Shown here in pieces: positions 1 to 7,322 of a stretch of DNA of 64,000 nucleotides. The position numbers were made by a program, and so were the translations under genes. Source of the DNA: Pseudomonas sp. RIT623 (GTDB lineage: Bacteria; Pseudomonadota; Gammaproteobacteria; Pseudomonadales; Pseudomonadaceae); assembly GCF_004519305.1 (NCBI RefSeq), contig NZ_SOZA01000005.1:124001-188000 (forward strand), in the 5' to 3' direction. The notes under the pieces are model-generated. The model was not told the origin of the DNA. It made no database searches and saw nothing but the letters and a program-made list of their open reading frames with translations. How positions within the stretch are numbered: position 1 is the stretch's first letter; each line of letters begins with the position of its first letter.

Positions 1-25
1 ACTTTTTATGCAACAGTGCTTATCC

Positions 26-70
26 AAACAGCCTCTGTTTCCAGGCTGTTTACAGGGCTAACTTTAGCCC
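26..70. promoter_or_regulatory. Two adjacent perfect inverted repeats before the first gene
   Basis: A 9-base inverted repeat (AAACAGCCT at 26-34, AGGCTGTTT at 43-51) is followed at once by a 7-base one (GGGCTAA at 55-61, TTAGCCC at 64-70). They end about 40 bases before the first start codon. The second has no T-run, so it is not an obvious terminator. They may be leader hairpins, an operator, or the end of an upstream gene outside the window. Function is unknown. Confidence 0.4.
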
Positions 71-110
71 CGTCATCACTCGCACTTGCTTTGCAAGAAG
101 GTTGCATCAA

Positions 111-335
111 ATGTCCAACAGTATGGGTATTGCCAGCGTCTTCGTCCTGTCGTCCCTGTTGTTGTCGCCCCTGGCCATGGCCGAAGAATCCCCGGCCTTC
201 GTCGCCCGTAACAGCGAACTTGCCGCCCTCCATCAAGAAGCCCGCGAGGCCTATGCCGCAAAGCCGGCCGACGCGGTGAAAGACTCGCAGCAGACAGCTT
301 CCAAGGTTGCAGCCGACAGCGATGTCGATAGCTGA
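111..335 (+). CDS. Small secreted hypothetical protein
   Basis: This 74-residue protein is not from a family I can name. ATG at 111 is chosen because AGAAGG lies about nine bases upstream; a TTG nine bases earlier is in frame but less likely. Residues 1-24 form a Sec signal peptide: a polar start, a hydrophobic core (GIASVFVLSSLLLSPLAM), then Ala-Met-Ala before Glu-Glu. The mature part is about 50 residues, rich in Ala, Asp and Lys, has no Cys, and is probably helical and periplasmic. It is monocistronic, with a terminator at 411-437. Confidence 0.7.
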   Translation: MSNSMGIASVFVLSSLLLSPLAMAEESPAFVARNSELAALHQEAREAYAAKPADAVKDSQQTASKVAADSDVDS

Positions 336-410
336 TCGGCCCTTTTCGATTCGAAGTTTTCCCTTGGCTACACCATGGGCACCGCCTGTGACGATATGTT
401 AGCCTTTCAA

Positions 411-437
411 AGCCGCTGCTAATCAGCGGCTTTTTTT
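411..437 (+). terminator. Rho-independent terminator of the small secreted gene
   Basis: AGCCGCTG (411-418) pairs with CAGCGGCT (424-431) across a five-base loop, followed by a run of seven T. It lies 76 bases after the stop and about 100 bases before the porin start, so the two genes are separate units. Confidence 0.85.
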
Positions 438-538
438 ATGTGTCGAAAATATCAGCAGGGATGTTGCGTCTCTAATAAGAGATTGGCAGACACGACAATA
501 AAATCTGCCCAACCGCTTGACCAAAGGAGTTTGTACCG

Positions 539-1849
539 GTGCTTTCCGCGTTTCGTTTCACCCCGTTGTTCGTTGCGTTGGCCGCAACGATTCCCGTCTC
601 CGCCCAGGCCGAAGAAGAGCGAGCCGAGGGTTTCATCGAAGGGTCCTCGCTCAACCTGCATTTTCGCAATGCCTACTTCAACCGCAACGAGAAGAACCGC
701 AAGGTAGAGGACAAGCGCGAGTGGGGCCAGGGCGCCGTGGCGCGCTTCGAGTCCGGCTATACGCCAGGCACCATCGGCTTCGGCCTCGATGCCCACGCCA
801 TGATCGGTTTGAAACTGGACGGCGGCTCCGGCCATGCCGGTACCTCGATCCTGCCGAGCGAACCGGGCGACAAGGCCCGCCACGCCTTCTCCACCGCCGG
901 CGGCGCGATCAAGCTCAAGGGCTTCGACACCGAGTTCAAGGCCGGTGACCTGTTCCTCAGCAACCCGGTGATCGCCGGTGGCGAAAGCCGCATGCTGCCG
1001 CAGACCTTCCGCGGCGTCGCGCTGACCAACAACAGCATCGACGGGCTGATGCTCGAAGGCGGCAAGGTCAGCTTCACCAAGCCGTACAACCAGAGCGGCC
1101 ACCGCCGCATCAACACCTACTACAGCAACCAGACGCCCGAGCAGGACAGCCAGAACCTGAGCTGGGCCGGCGCGTCGTGGAGCGGCACCGAGGGCGTCAC
1201 CGCCAACCTCTACGCCGCCGAGCTGAAGGACATCTGGAACCAGTACTACGCCGACTTCGACTACACCTACGCGGTCAACGACCTGGTCAGCCTGAACCCG
1301 GGCGTGCACTTCTATCACACCCAGGACACCGGCCAGTCGAAGCTGGGCAGCATCGACAACAACACCTGGAGCGTGCACTTCACCGTCGCCGCCGGGTACC
1401 ACAGCGTCACCGCCGCCTACCAGCGGGTAAACGGCAACACGCCGTTCGACTACATCAACCTGGGTGACAGCATCTTCCTCGACAACTCGCGCATGTATTC
1501 GGATTTCAACGCGCCGAACGAGCGCTCGTGGAAGCTGCAGTACGACTACGACTTCGCCGGCCTCGGCATCCCAGGCCTGAGCACCTCGCTGTCGTACTCG
1601 CGCGGCAAGGCCGACCTGACCAAGGCCAGCCAGGACACCGAGTTCTATACCTTCTACAACGCGGACGGCAAGAATGCCCGGCACTGGGAGCGTGACTTCG
1701 ACCTGAAGTACGTGTTCCAGGAAGGCCAGCTCAAGGACCTGTCGGTGCTGCTGCGCTATGCCACGCACCGAGCCAACGCGGCGTATGCGAGCGAGCAGGA
1801 CAACGACGAGTTCCGGGTGATCGTGGATTACCCGCTGAACGTGTTCTAA
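539..1849 (+). CDS. OprD-family outer-membrane porin
   Basis: This 436-residue protein is predicted to form a substrate-specific 18-strand outer-membrane channel of the OprD/OccD-OccK type, which takes up carboxylates, amino acids or peptides. The GTG start at 539 follows AAGGAG by nine bases. A signal peptide ends at Ala-Gln-Ala (about residue 24). The mature start with [20 protein letters not shown], the RxLPQTFRG-type segment near 155-165, the alternating aromatic strands, and the last residue Phe (DYPLNVF) are typical of the family. The substrate cannot be read from the sequence and no catabolic gene lies next to it. Confidence 0.9.
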   Translation: MLSAFRFTPLFVALAATIPVSAQAEEERAEGFIEGSSLNLHFRNAYFNRNEKNRKVEDKREWGQGAVARFESGYTPGTIGFGLDAHAMIGLKLDGGSGHAGTSILPSEPGDKARHAFSTAGGAIKLKGFDTEFKAGDLFLSNPVIAGGESRMLPQTFRGVALTNNSIDGLMLEGGKVSFTKPYNQSGHRRINTYYSNQTPEQDSQNLSWAGASWSGTEGVTANLYAAELKDIWNQYYADFDYTYAVNDLVSLNPGVHFYHTQDTGQSKLGSIDNNTWSVHFTVAAGYHSVTAAYQRVNGNTPFDYINLGDSIFLDNSRMYSDFNAPNERSWKLQYDYDFAGLGIPGLSTSLSYSRGKADLTKASQDTEFYTFYNADGKNARHWERDFDLKYVFQEGQLKDLSVLLRYATHRANAAYASEQDNDEFRVIVDYPLNVF

Positions 1850-1861
1850 CGCGGTAATCAC

Positions 1862-1978
1862 TATAGGAGCGGCCTTGTGTCGCGAAAGGGCCGCAAAGCG
1901 GCCCCAGCACTCTTAAGCAGCCCTGCAGAATCCTGGGCTGCTGCACAGCCCTTGCGCGACACAAGGGCGCTCCTGCAA
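1862..1978. repeat. REP pair (BIME-like)
   Basis: A unit beginning TAGGAGCGGCCTTGTGTCGC near 1863 is followed about 90 bases later by an inverted, diverged copy (GCGCGACACAAGGGCGCTCC). Each contains internal hairpins (GGGCCGC/GCGGCCC). This is the common intergenic REP type of the P. putida group, lying between the porin and the diguanylate cyclase gene. Confidence 0.85.
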
Positions 1979-2132
1979 AGTCAGCCGCTCGTTGCCTGGG
2001 CCAGGCCTTCCTGAATCAATTCCGTCGGCCAAATCGCCTTTGATCTTGTCCGACAATCCCCGCTTGCCTAGAATATCGCCGCCGCTTTTCGGCCCATTCC
2101 CCATGGATCCCGGGGCTTATGCAGTTGCGAGC

Positions 2133-3635
2133 ATGACGTTGCCCACCCGATCACCACGATCCGCCCTGTACAAGTCACACCCCGAGCTGGTCCTCAACCT
2201 GGGCAGCTGCCTTGCCGTGCTCGCCATAGTGGCCATCGTCGGCTACCTGCTGGCCCGCGAACGCGACAGCGTCGAGCAATCGGAAATGCGCTCGTCGAGC
2301 AATATCGTGCAGTTGATCGAAAGTGACATCCTGCGCAACGTCGAACTCTACGACCAGTCGCTCAAGGGCCTGATCTGGGCCGTGCAGCACCCCGAGCTGC
2401 TCAACGTGCCGACCAAGCTGCGCCAGCAGATCCTGTTCAACCAGGCCTTCTCCGCGCCGGTGCGCGGCGACATTCTCTGGCTCGACGCCAAGGGCGACGT
2501 GCTCGGCGACTCCACCAGCGCGGTGCCGCGCCAGGCCAACTTCGCCGACACCGTGGCTTTCCAGGCGCACCGCGACCGCCCGGGCCTGGGCCTGCTGATC
2601 AGCCCGCCGTTCAAGGCGCGGCTGGGCAACCTGGACTGGTGCATCAGCTTCAGCCGGCGCATCTCCGGCGCCAACGGCGAGTTCCAGGGCCTGGCCGCCG
2701 GGGCCCTGCGCCTGTCCTATTTCAACGAACTGTTCCAGCGCCTGGACATCGGCGTGGACAGCAGCATCAACCTGCTCAACACCGATGGCCAGCTGCTGGC
2801 GCGCCAGCCGACCCGGCCGCAGGATCCACTGATCGGCACCAGCTTCAGCGAGCGCCCCAACTTCAAGCGCATCCTCAGCGAGCGCAGCGGCAGCTTTACC
2901 GCCCGTTCGACGGCCTATGAGGGCCAGCGCCTCTACACCTTCGCCCGGGTCGCCGACCTGCCGTTGATCGTGCTGGTGGCCCACTCGGCCGATGAAGTGT
3001 TCCAGTCGTGGCGGCGTACCGCGATCGTGGTCAGCGTGGCCACCGGCGTGTTGTGCATTGGCATCCTCTGGCTGACCTTGCTGCTGGGCCGCGAGCTACG
3101 TCGGCGCCACGATGCCGAACTGGGCCTGGCCACCCTCGCCGCCACCGACAGCCTCACCGGCCTTGCCAACCGCCGCCGCCTCGACCAGGTGCTGCGCCAG
3201 GAATGGGCGCGCGCCCAGCGCAACCGCAAGCCGCTGGCAGTGTTGATGGTGGATGTGGACCACTTCAAGGCCTTCAACCAGCGCCATGGCCATGCCGGTG
3301 GCGACCATGTGCTGCGCGAGGTGGCCACCACCATCGAGCTGTGCATCCGTCGCCCGGCGGACCTGGCGGCGCGCTACGGCGGGGAGGAGTTCCAGGTGGT
3401 ACTGCCAGAGACCGAAATGGCCGGCGCGTTGCTGCTGGCCGAGCGGATTCGCGCCAGTGTCGAGGCGATGCCGCCGTTCGCCGATGATGAGCGGTCGGTG
3501 ACGGTCAGTGTGGGGATTGGCCTGCATATCCCCGGCACCCATCAGGACCTGGCGGCGCTGCTGGGCGATGCGGACGAGGCGTTGTATCGGGCCAAGGCCA
3601 ATGGGCGCAATCGGGTTGAGGGGCCACGGGCCTAG
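2133..3635 (+). CDS. Membrane sensor diguanylate cyclase
   Basis: The protein (about 500 residues) is predicted to make cyclic di-GMP from two GTP at the inner membrane. Residues about 25-45 form a first membrane segment, a periplasmic Cache/PDC-like sensor follows to about 295, a second segment lies near 300-325, and a GGDEF domain (TDSLTGLANRRRLDQV onward) runs to the end. The active loop is GGEEF. The RPAD motif five residues before it is an intact RxxD inhibitory I-site, so product inhibition is expected. Start uncertain: ATG 2133 gives the usual N-terminus, but ATG 2103 is in frame ten codons upstream and neither has a strong ribosome site. The ligand is unknown. Confidence 0.9.
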   Translation: MTLPTRSPRSALYKSHPELVLNLGSCLAVLAIVAIVGYLLARERDSVEQSEMRSSSNIVQLIESDILRNVELYDQSLKGLIWAVQHPELLNVPTKLRQQILFNQAFSAPVRGDILWLDAKGDVLGDSTSAVPRQANFADTVAFQAHRDRPGLGLLISPPFKARLGNLDWCISFSRRISGANGEFQGLAAGALRLSYFNELFQRLDIGVDSSINLLNTDGQLLARQPTRPQDPLIGTSFSERPNFKRILSERSGSFTARSTAYEGQRLYTFARVADLPLIVLVAHSADEVFQSWRRTAIVVSVATGVLCIGILWLTLLLGRELRRRHDAELGLATLAATDSLTGLANRRRLDQVLRQEWARAQRNRKPLAVLMVDVDHFKAFNQRHGHAGGDHVLREVATTIELCIRRPADLAARYGGEEFQVVLPETEMAGALLLAERIRASVEAMPPFADDERSVTVSVGIGLHIPGTHQDLAALLGDADEALYRAKANGRNRVEGPRA

Positions 3636-3722
3636 CTTTCGCGACACAAGACCGCTCCCACAGGGAGTTGCGTTCCCCTGTAGGAGCGGCCTTGTGTCGC
3701 GAAAGGGGCGCAAAGCGCCCCC
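3636..3722. repeat. REP pair between convergent genes
   Basis: An inverted unit (TTTCGCGACACAAGACCGCT) directly abuts the cyclase stop codon. A forward unit (GTAGGAGCGGCCTTGTGTCG) follows near 3680. The pair ends 11 bases before the next gene, fills the gap between convergent genes, and may act as a transcription stop or mRNA stabiliser. Confidence 0.85.
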
Positions 3723-3732
3723 AGCTTCCCGC

Positions 3733-4209
3733 TTACGACCGAGCGCGGGCTGCGTTGCGCAGCGCTTTCACCTGGTCATGGTTACGCTGTACACCCTGCA
3801 GCTGTTTCTCCACCAAGGCGTAGGAAGTGTCATTGGCCGACCGTCCCAGCTTGACCAGCTTCTCGCGGGCTTCCTTGTAAGCCTTCAGCGCATGGTCCTC
3901 GCCACGCTCCACTTCGTTGAGCACCGCTTCTTCATCCTTGCCGGTGACCATCGACTTGAGGTTGACCCAGCCACGGTGCAGGTCGCCGCTGATGCTGGTG
4001 CTGGTTTCCGGATCACCGCCCAGCCGGCGCACTTCACTTTGCAGCTCGGCCGCGGCACTGGCGCACTCGCTGGCACGCTGCACGAAAAATGCTTTCAGTT
4101 CAGGGTTCTTCACATCCTCGGCAGAGGTCTTGAAGCCCTTCTCACCATCCTTGCTGTACTCGATCAGGTCGTTGAGTACGTCGATCGTGTCTTTGTTGGG
4201 ATTGCTCAT
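3733..4209 (-). CDS. PA2169-family four-helix-bundle protein (DUF2383)
   Basis: This is a 158-residue soluble protein of the DUF2383/PA2169 type, with a ferritin-like helical bundle and no established biochemical role. The start is MSNPNKDTIDVLNDLIEYSK, preceded by GGAG; the upstream in-frame extension has no ribosome site. All predicted secondary structure is helix, with many Glu and Lys (ELKAFFVQRASECASAAAEL, GEDHALKAYKEAREKLVKLG). Family members are often stress or stationary-phase associated. It is divergent from the gene at 4413. Confidence 0.85.
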   Translation of the reverse strand: MSNPNKDTIDVLNDLIEYSKDGEKGFKTSAEDVKNPELKAFFVQRASECASAAAELQSEVRRLGGDPETSTSISGDLHRGWVNLKSMVTGKDEEAVLNEVERGEDHALKAYKEAREKLVKLGRSANDTSYALVEKQLQGVQRNHDQVKALRNAARARS

Positions 4210-4412
4210 GGCAACAACTCCTTGGCAGGTGATAGTCACCTTTACCGGAGCAGGCTTCATGCCAAGCCAGGAAATTAAAAAATACTGTTTAAAAACAATC
4301 ACATATAAAACAACGAGCTTAACCATGAAGCGGCGTTCTGCATGATCGCCGCTTGGGTCGTCGTGCAGTTTGCAGTATGGTCGCGCTTCAACCGCCACAG
4401 GCCACCGCCCCG

Positions 4413-4634
4413 ATGAAACCCGAAACCCTGCAACTGCTGGTCACCCGCACCATGCCTTTTGGCAAGTACCAGGGGCGGATCATCGCCGACCTGCCCGGGG
4501 ACTACCTGGCATGGTTTGCCCGTAAAGGTTTCCCGCCCGGGGAGCTGGGCGGGTTGCTGGCGCTGATGCACGAGATCGACCACAACGGATTGGGCGATCT
4601 GCTGAAACCGTTGCGGGGCAAGACCAGGGGTTGA
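4413..4634 (+). CDS. Small DUF3820-family protein
   Basis: This 73-residue protein is of the DUF3820 type, also described as a putative quorum-sensing-regulated virulence factor. The hallmark is the stretch MPFGKYQGRIIADLPGDYLA, followed by WFARKGFPPGELG and a C-terminal MHEIDHNGL. No enzymatic role is established. ATG 4413 fits the family N-terminus (MKPETLQLLVTRT); ATG 4377 is in frame 12 codons upstream and cannot be excluded because neither start has a clear ribosome site. It is convergent with fruA, with a gap of only 25 bases. Confidence 0.8.
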   Translation: MKPETLQLLVTRTMPFGKYQGRIIADLPGDYLAWFARKGFPPGELGGLLALMHEIDHNGLGDLLKPLRGKTRG

Positions 4635-4659
4635 AGCATTTGATGGAGCTATCGCGGGG

Positions 4660-6375
4660 CTAGCCCTTGACCGGCGCCACCACCATCTCCACCTGCTCGC
4701 TCTTCTTGATCAGCGCATACACCACCGCCGTCAGCAAGCTGCCGGCCGTGATTGCCAGCAGATACAACAGCGTATGGTTGATCGCGTTGGGGATCAGCAG
4801 CACGAACAGCCCGCCATGGGGCGCCATCAGCTTGCAGCCGAAATACATCGACAAGGCCCCGGTCAGCGCGCCCCCGGCGATGCTCGCCGGAATCACCCGC
4901 AGCGGGTCCTTGGCGGCGAACGGGATCGCGCCCTCGGAGATGAAGCACAGGCCCAGCGCCAGCGCCGCCTTGCCGGCCTCGCGCTCACTCTGGGCGAACT
5001 TGCGCCGGGCCAGGAAGGTGGCGATGCCCAGGCCGATCGGCGGCACCATGCCGGCGGCCATGGTCGCGGCCATCGGCGCGTAGCTCGACGAGGCCAGCAG
5101 CCCCACCGAGAACGCATAGGCGGCTTTGTTGATCGGCCCGCCGAGGTCTACGCACATCATGCCGCCGAGCAGCAGCCCGAGCAGCACGGCGTTGGTGGTG
5201 CCCATGCTGTCGAGGAAATGGGTCAGGCCCTCGAGCATGGCCGCCACGGGCTGGCCGACCACGTAGATCATCACCAGGCCGGTGAACAGGCTGGCCAGCA
5301 GCGGGATGATGAGGATCGGCTTGAGCGCGTCGAGGCTGCTGGGCAGGCGCACCCAGCGGGCGATGGCCTTTGCGCTGTAGCCGGCCAGAAAGCCGGCGAC
5401 GATGCCGCCGATGAACCCCGCCCCCAGCGTGCTCGCCAACAGGCCGCCGATCATCCCGGGCGCCAGGCCCGGGCGGTCGGCGATGGACCAGGCGATATAG
5501 CCGGCAAGCAGCGGCACCATCAACTTGAACGCCGCCTCGCCGCCGATCTGCATCAAGGCGGCGGGCAGCGTGCCGGGTTCCTTGTAGGCCTCGATGCCGA
5601 ACACGAACGACAGCGCGATCAGCAAACCGCCAGCAACCACCATCGGCAGCATGAACGACACCCCGGTCAGCAGGTGCTTGTAGACACCGGTCTTCTCGGC
5701 CGGCGGCACCGCGCCGGTCGTCCCCGTCGCCTCCACCTTGCCCTCGGCCAGGGCCTTGTCCAGCGTGGCGCGGGCCTGCTTGAGGGCGATGCCGGTGCCG
5801 CAGCGGTAGATGCGCTTGCCGGCGAAGCGCGCAGCCGGTACTTCGATATCGGCGGCCAGCAACACCACATCGGCTGCGGCGATGGCCTCGGCCGGCAGTG
5901 GATTGCGCGCGCCGACCGAGCCCTGGGTTTCCACGGTGAGCTGGTAGCCCATGGCCTGCGCCGCCTGTTGCAGGGCTTCGGCGGCCATGAAGGTGTGGGC
6001 CACGCCGGTCGGGCAGGCGGTTACCGCGACAATCTTCGGCGCACCCTGCACCGGGGTTTGCGCCACTTGCACCTGGGCGCCAGCAGCGGCCTCGTCGAGG
6101 AAGCCTTCACGGTCGGCCAGGGCCTGGGCCGGCGTGCTCTGGTACAGGCGCTTGCCGGCGAAGCGCGCCAGGTCCACCGGCCCGCTGCTGACCACCAGCA
6201 CCCAGTCGGCCTCGGCGATCTGCGTTGGCGTCAGGCGCAGCTCCGGGTGTTCGGCGTCGTGTACCTCGACGCAGGTTTTCCAGCCCCGACGCTGGGCAGC
6301 GGCGGCCAACAGGCGGGCGCTGAGCACGCTGGACACCTGGCCGTTGGGGCAGGCGGTGACAATGGCAATGTTCAT
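4660..6375 (-). CDS. fruA: PTS fructose-specific EIIB'BC component
   Basis: This inner-membrane fructose permease (571 residues) phosphorylates fructose to fructose-1-phosphate during import. Residues 1-100 form a B'-type domain that keeps a Cys (VTACPNG, Cys9). Residues 112-210 form the EIIB domain with the phosphorylated Cys121 in TACPTGVAHTFMAAEA. From about 235 to the end lies the EIIC transporter, with about ten hydrophobic segments. It receives phosphate from FruB. The start codon overlaps the fruK stop by one base (TGATG), so it is the last gene of fruB-fruK-fruA. Confidence 0.96.
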   Translation of the reverse strand: MNIAIVTACPNGQVSSVLSARLLAAAAQRRGWKTCVEVHDAEHPELRLTPTQIAEADWVLVVSSGPVDLARFAGKRLYQSTPAQALADREGFLDEAAAGAQVQVAQTPVQGAPKIVAVTACPTGVAHTFMAAEALQQAAQAMGYQLTVETQGSVGARNPLPAEAIAAADVVLLAADIEVPAARFAGKRIYRCGTGIALKQARATLDKALAEGKVEATGTTGAVPPAEKTGVYKHLLTGVSFMLPMVVAGGLLIALSFVFGIEAYKEPGTLPAALMQIGGEAAFKLMVPLLAGYIAWSIADRPGLAPGMIGGLLASTLGAGFIGGIVAGFLAGYSAKAIARWVRLPSSLDALKPILIIPLLASLFTGLVMIYVVGQPVAAMLEGLTHFLDSMGTTNAVLLGLLLGGMMCVDLGGPINKAAYAFSVGLLASSSYAPMAATMAAGMVPPIGLGIATFLARRKFAQSEREAGKAALALGLCFISEGAIPFAAKDPLRVIPASIAGGALTGALSMYFGCKLMAPHGGLFVLLIPNAINHTLLYLLAITAGSLLTAVVYALIKKSEQVEMVVAPVKG

Positions 6376-7322
6376 CAGCAGCCCTCTTCTTGTTGTTCTG
6401 TAAGGCGCACGGCGGCTTCCAGGCGCTCCAGTTGCTCACGGTCGTGAATGCCGAAGCAGACCTGGGTGACTGCCTGGGCGGCGATGGCGGTGGCGCGGCG
6501 CAAGGTAGCGGCGGGCGCTTCGGCCTGGAGCAGGCCATGGACCATGCCGGCAACCAGCGAATCACCGGCGCCGACGGTACTGGCGATGCGCACTTTCGAC
6601 GGTTGCGCATGCAACGCCAGGCCAGCGGCGAACCAGCTCACGCCCTGCTCGCCCTGGGACACCACCACATGCTCGACGCCAGTGGCGAGCAGCCGCCGTG
6701 CGGCCGCGCGTTGCTCGGCCGCGGCCTGCACCGGCAGCCCGAGGACTTCGCCCAGCTCCTCGGTGTTGGGCTTGACCAGCCAGGGCGCGGCCTGCAGGCC
6801 CGCGCGCAAGGCTTCGCCGCTGCTGTCCAGGGCCACCTTCAGGCCTTGCGCCTTGAGCATCAGCAACAGCTCGCGCAGCCACTCGGGGCTGATCCCCCGT
6901 GGCAGGCTGCCGGCCACCACCACGGCGTCATGCCCCGGGGCCACCTGTGCCAGACGTTGCAGCAAGGCGTCGCGGGCAGCCTCGTCGACCTGCGGCCCTG
7001 GCCCGTTGATATCGGTGACCTGGCCATCGGCTTCGACCAGCTTGATGTTGCTGCGGGTCTCGCCCGGCACGCGGACGAAGCAATCGGCGAACCCGCGCCA
7101 GGCAATCAGCGCCTCGAACGGCGCCAGGTTGTCCTGCCCCAGGAAACCACCGACGGTGACGCTGTGGCCCAGGTCGGCCAGCACCTGCGCGACGTTCAGC
7201 CCCTTGCCGGCGGCATGGCTGTGCTGGGCCTGGCTGCGGTTGACCGCGCCGGCTCGCAGGCGGTCGAGGCTGATGGTGATATCCAGCGCCGGGTTGAGGG
7301 TGAGGGTGAGGATCTTGGCCAT
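6375..7322 (-). CDS. fruK: 1-phosphofructokinase
   Basis: This 315-residue PfkB-family kinase converts fructose-1-phosphate to fructose-1,6-bisphosphate in the cytoplasm, removing the compound that induces the operon through Cra. The N-terminal LTLTLNPALDITI, the sugar-site GKGLNVAQVLADLG and the C-terminal anion-hole signature STVGAGDSLVAGMVHGLL identify it. ATG 7322 overlaps the fruB stop by one base (TGATG), and its own stop overlaps fruA the same way, so translation of the three genes is coupled. Confidence 0.96.
   Translation of the reverse strand: MAKILTLTLNPALDITISLDRLRAGAVNRSQAQHSHAAGKGLNVAQVLADLGHSVTVGGFLGQDNLAPFEALIAWRGFADCFVRVPGETRSNIKLVEADGQVTDINGPGPQVDEAARDALLQRLAQVAPGHDAVVVAGSLPRGISPEWLRELLLMLKAQGLKVALDSSGEALRAGLQAAPWLVKPNTEELGEVLGLPVQAAAEQRAAARRLLATGVEHVVVSQGEQGVSWFAAGLALHAQPSKVRIASTVGAGDSLVAGMVHGLLQAEAPAATLRRATAIAAQAVTQVCFGIHDREQLERLEAAVRLTEQQEEGC

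Noticed and set aside
452-1861. A long open frame on the minus strand opposite the porin gene
   Set aside because: Its translation is low-complexity and Val/Arg/Gln-rich with no domain. It is the mirror of a high-GC porin gene with strong codon bias and a good ribosome site.
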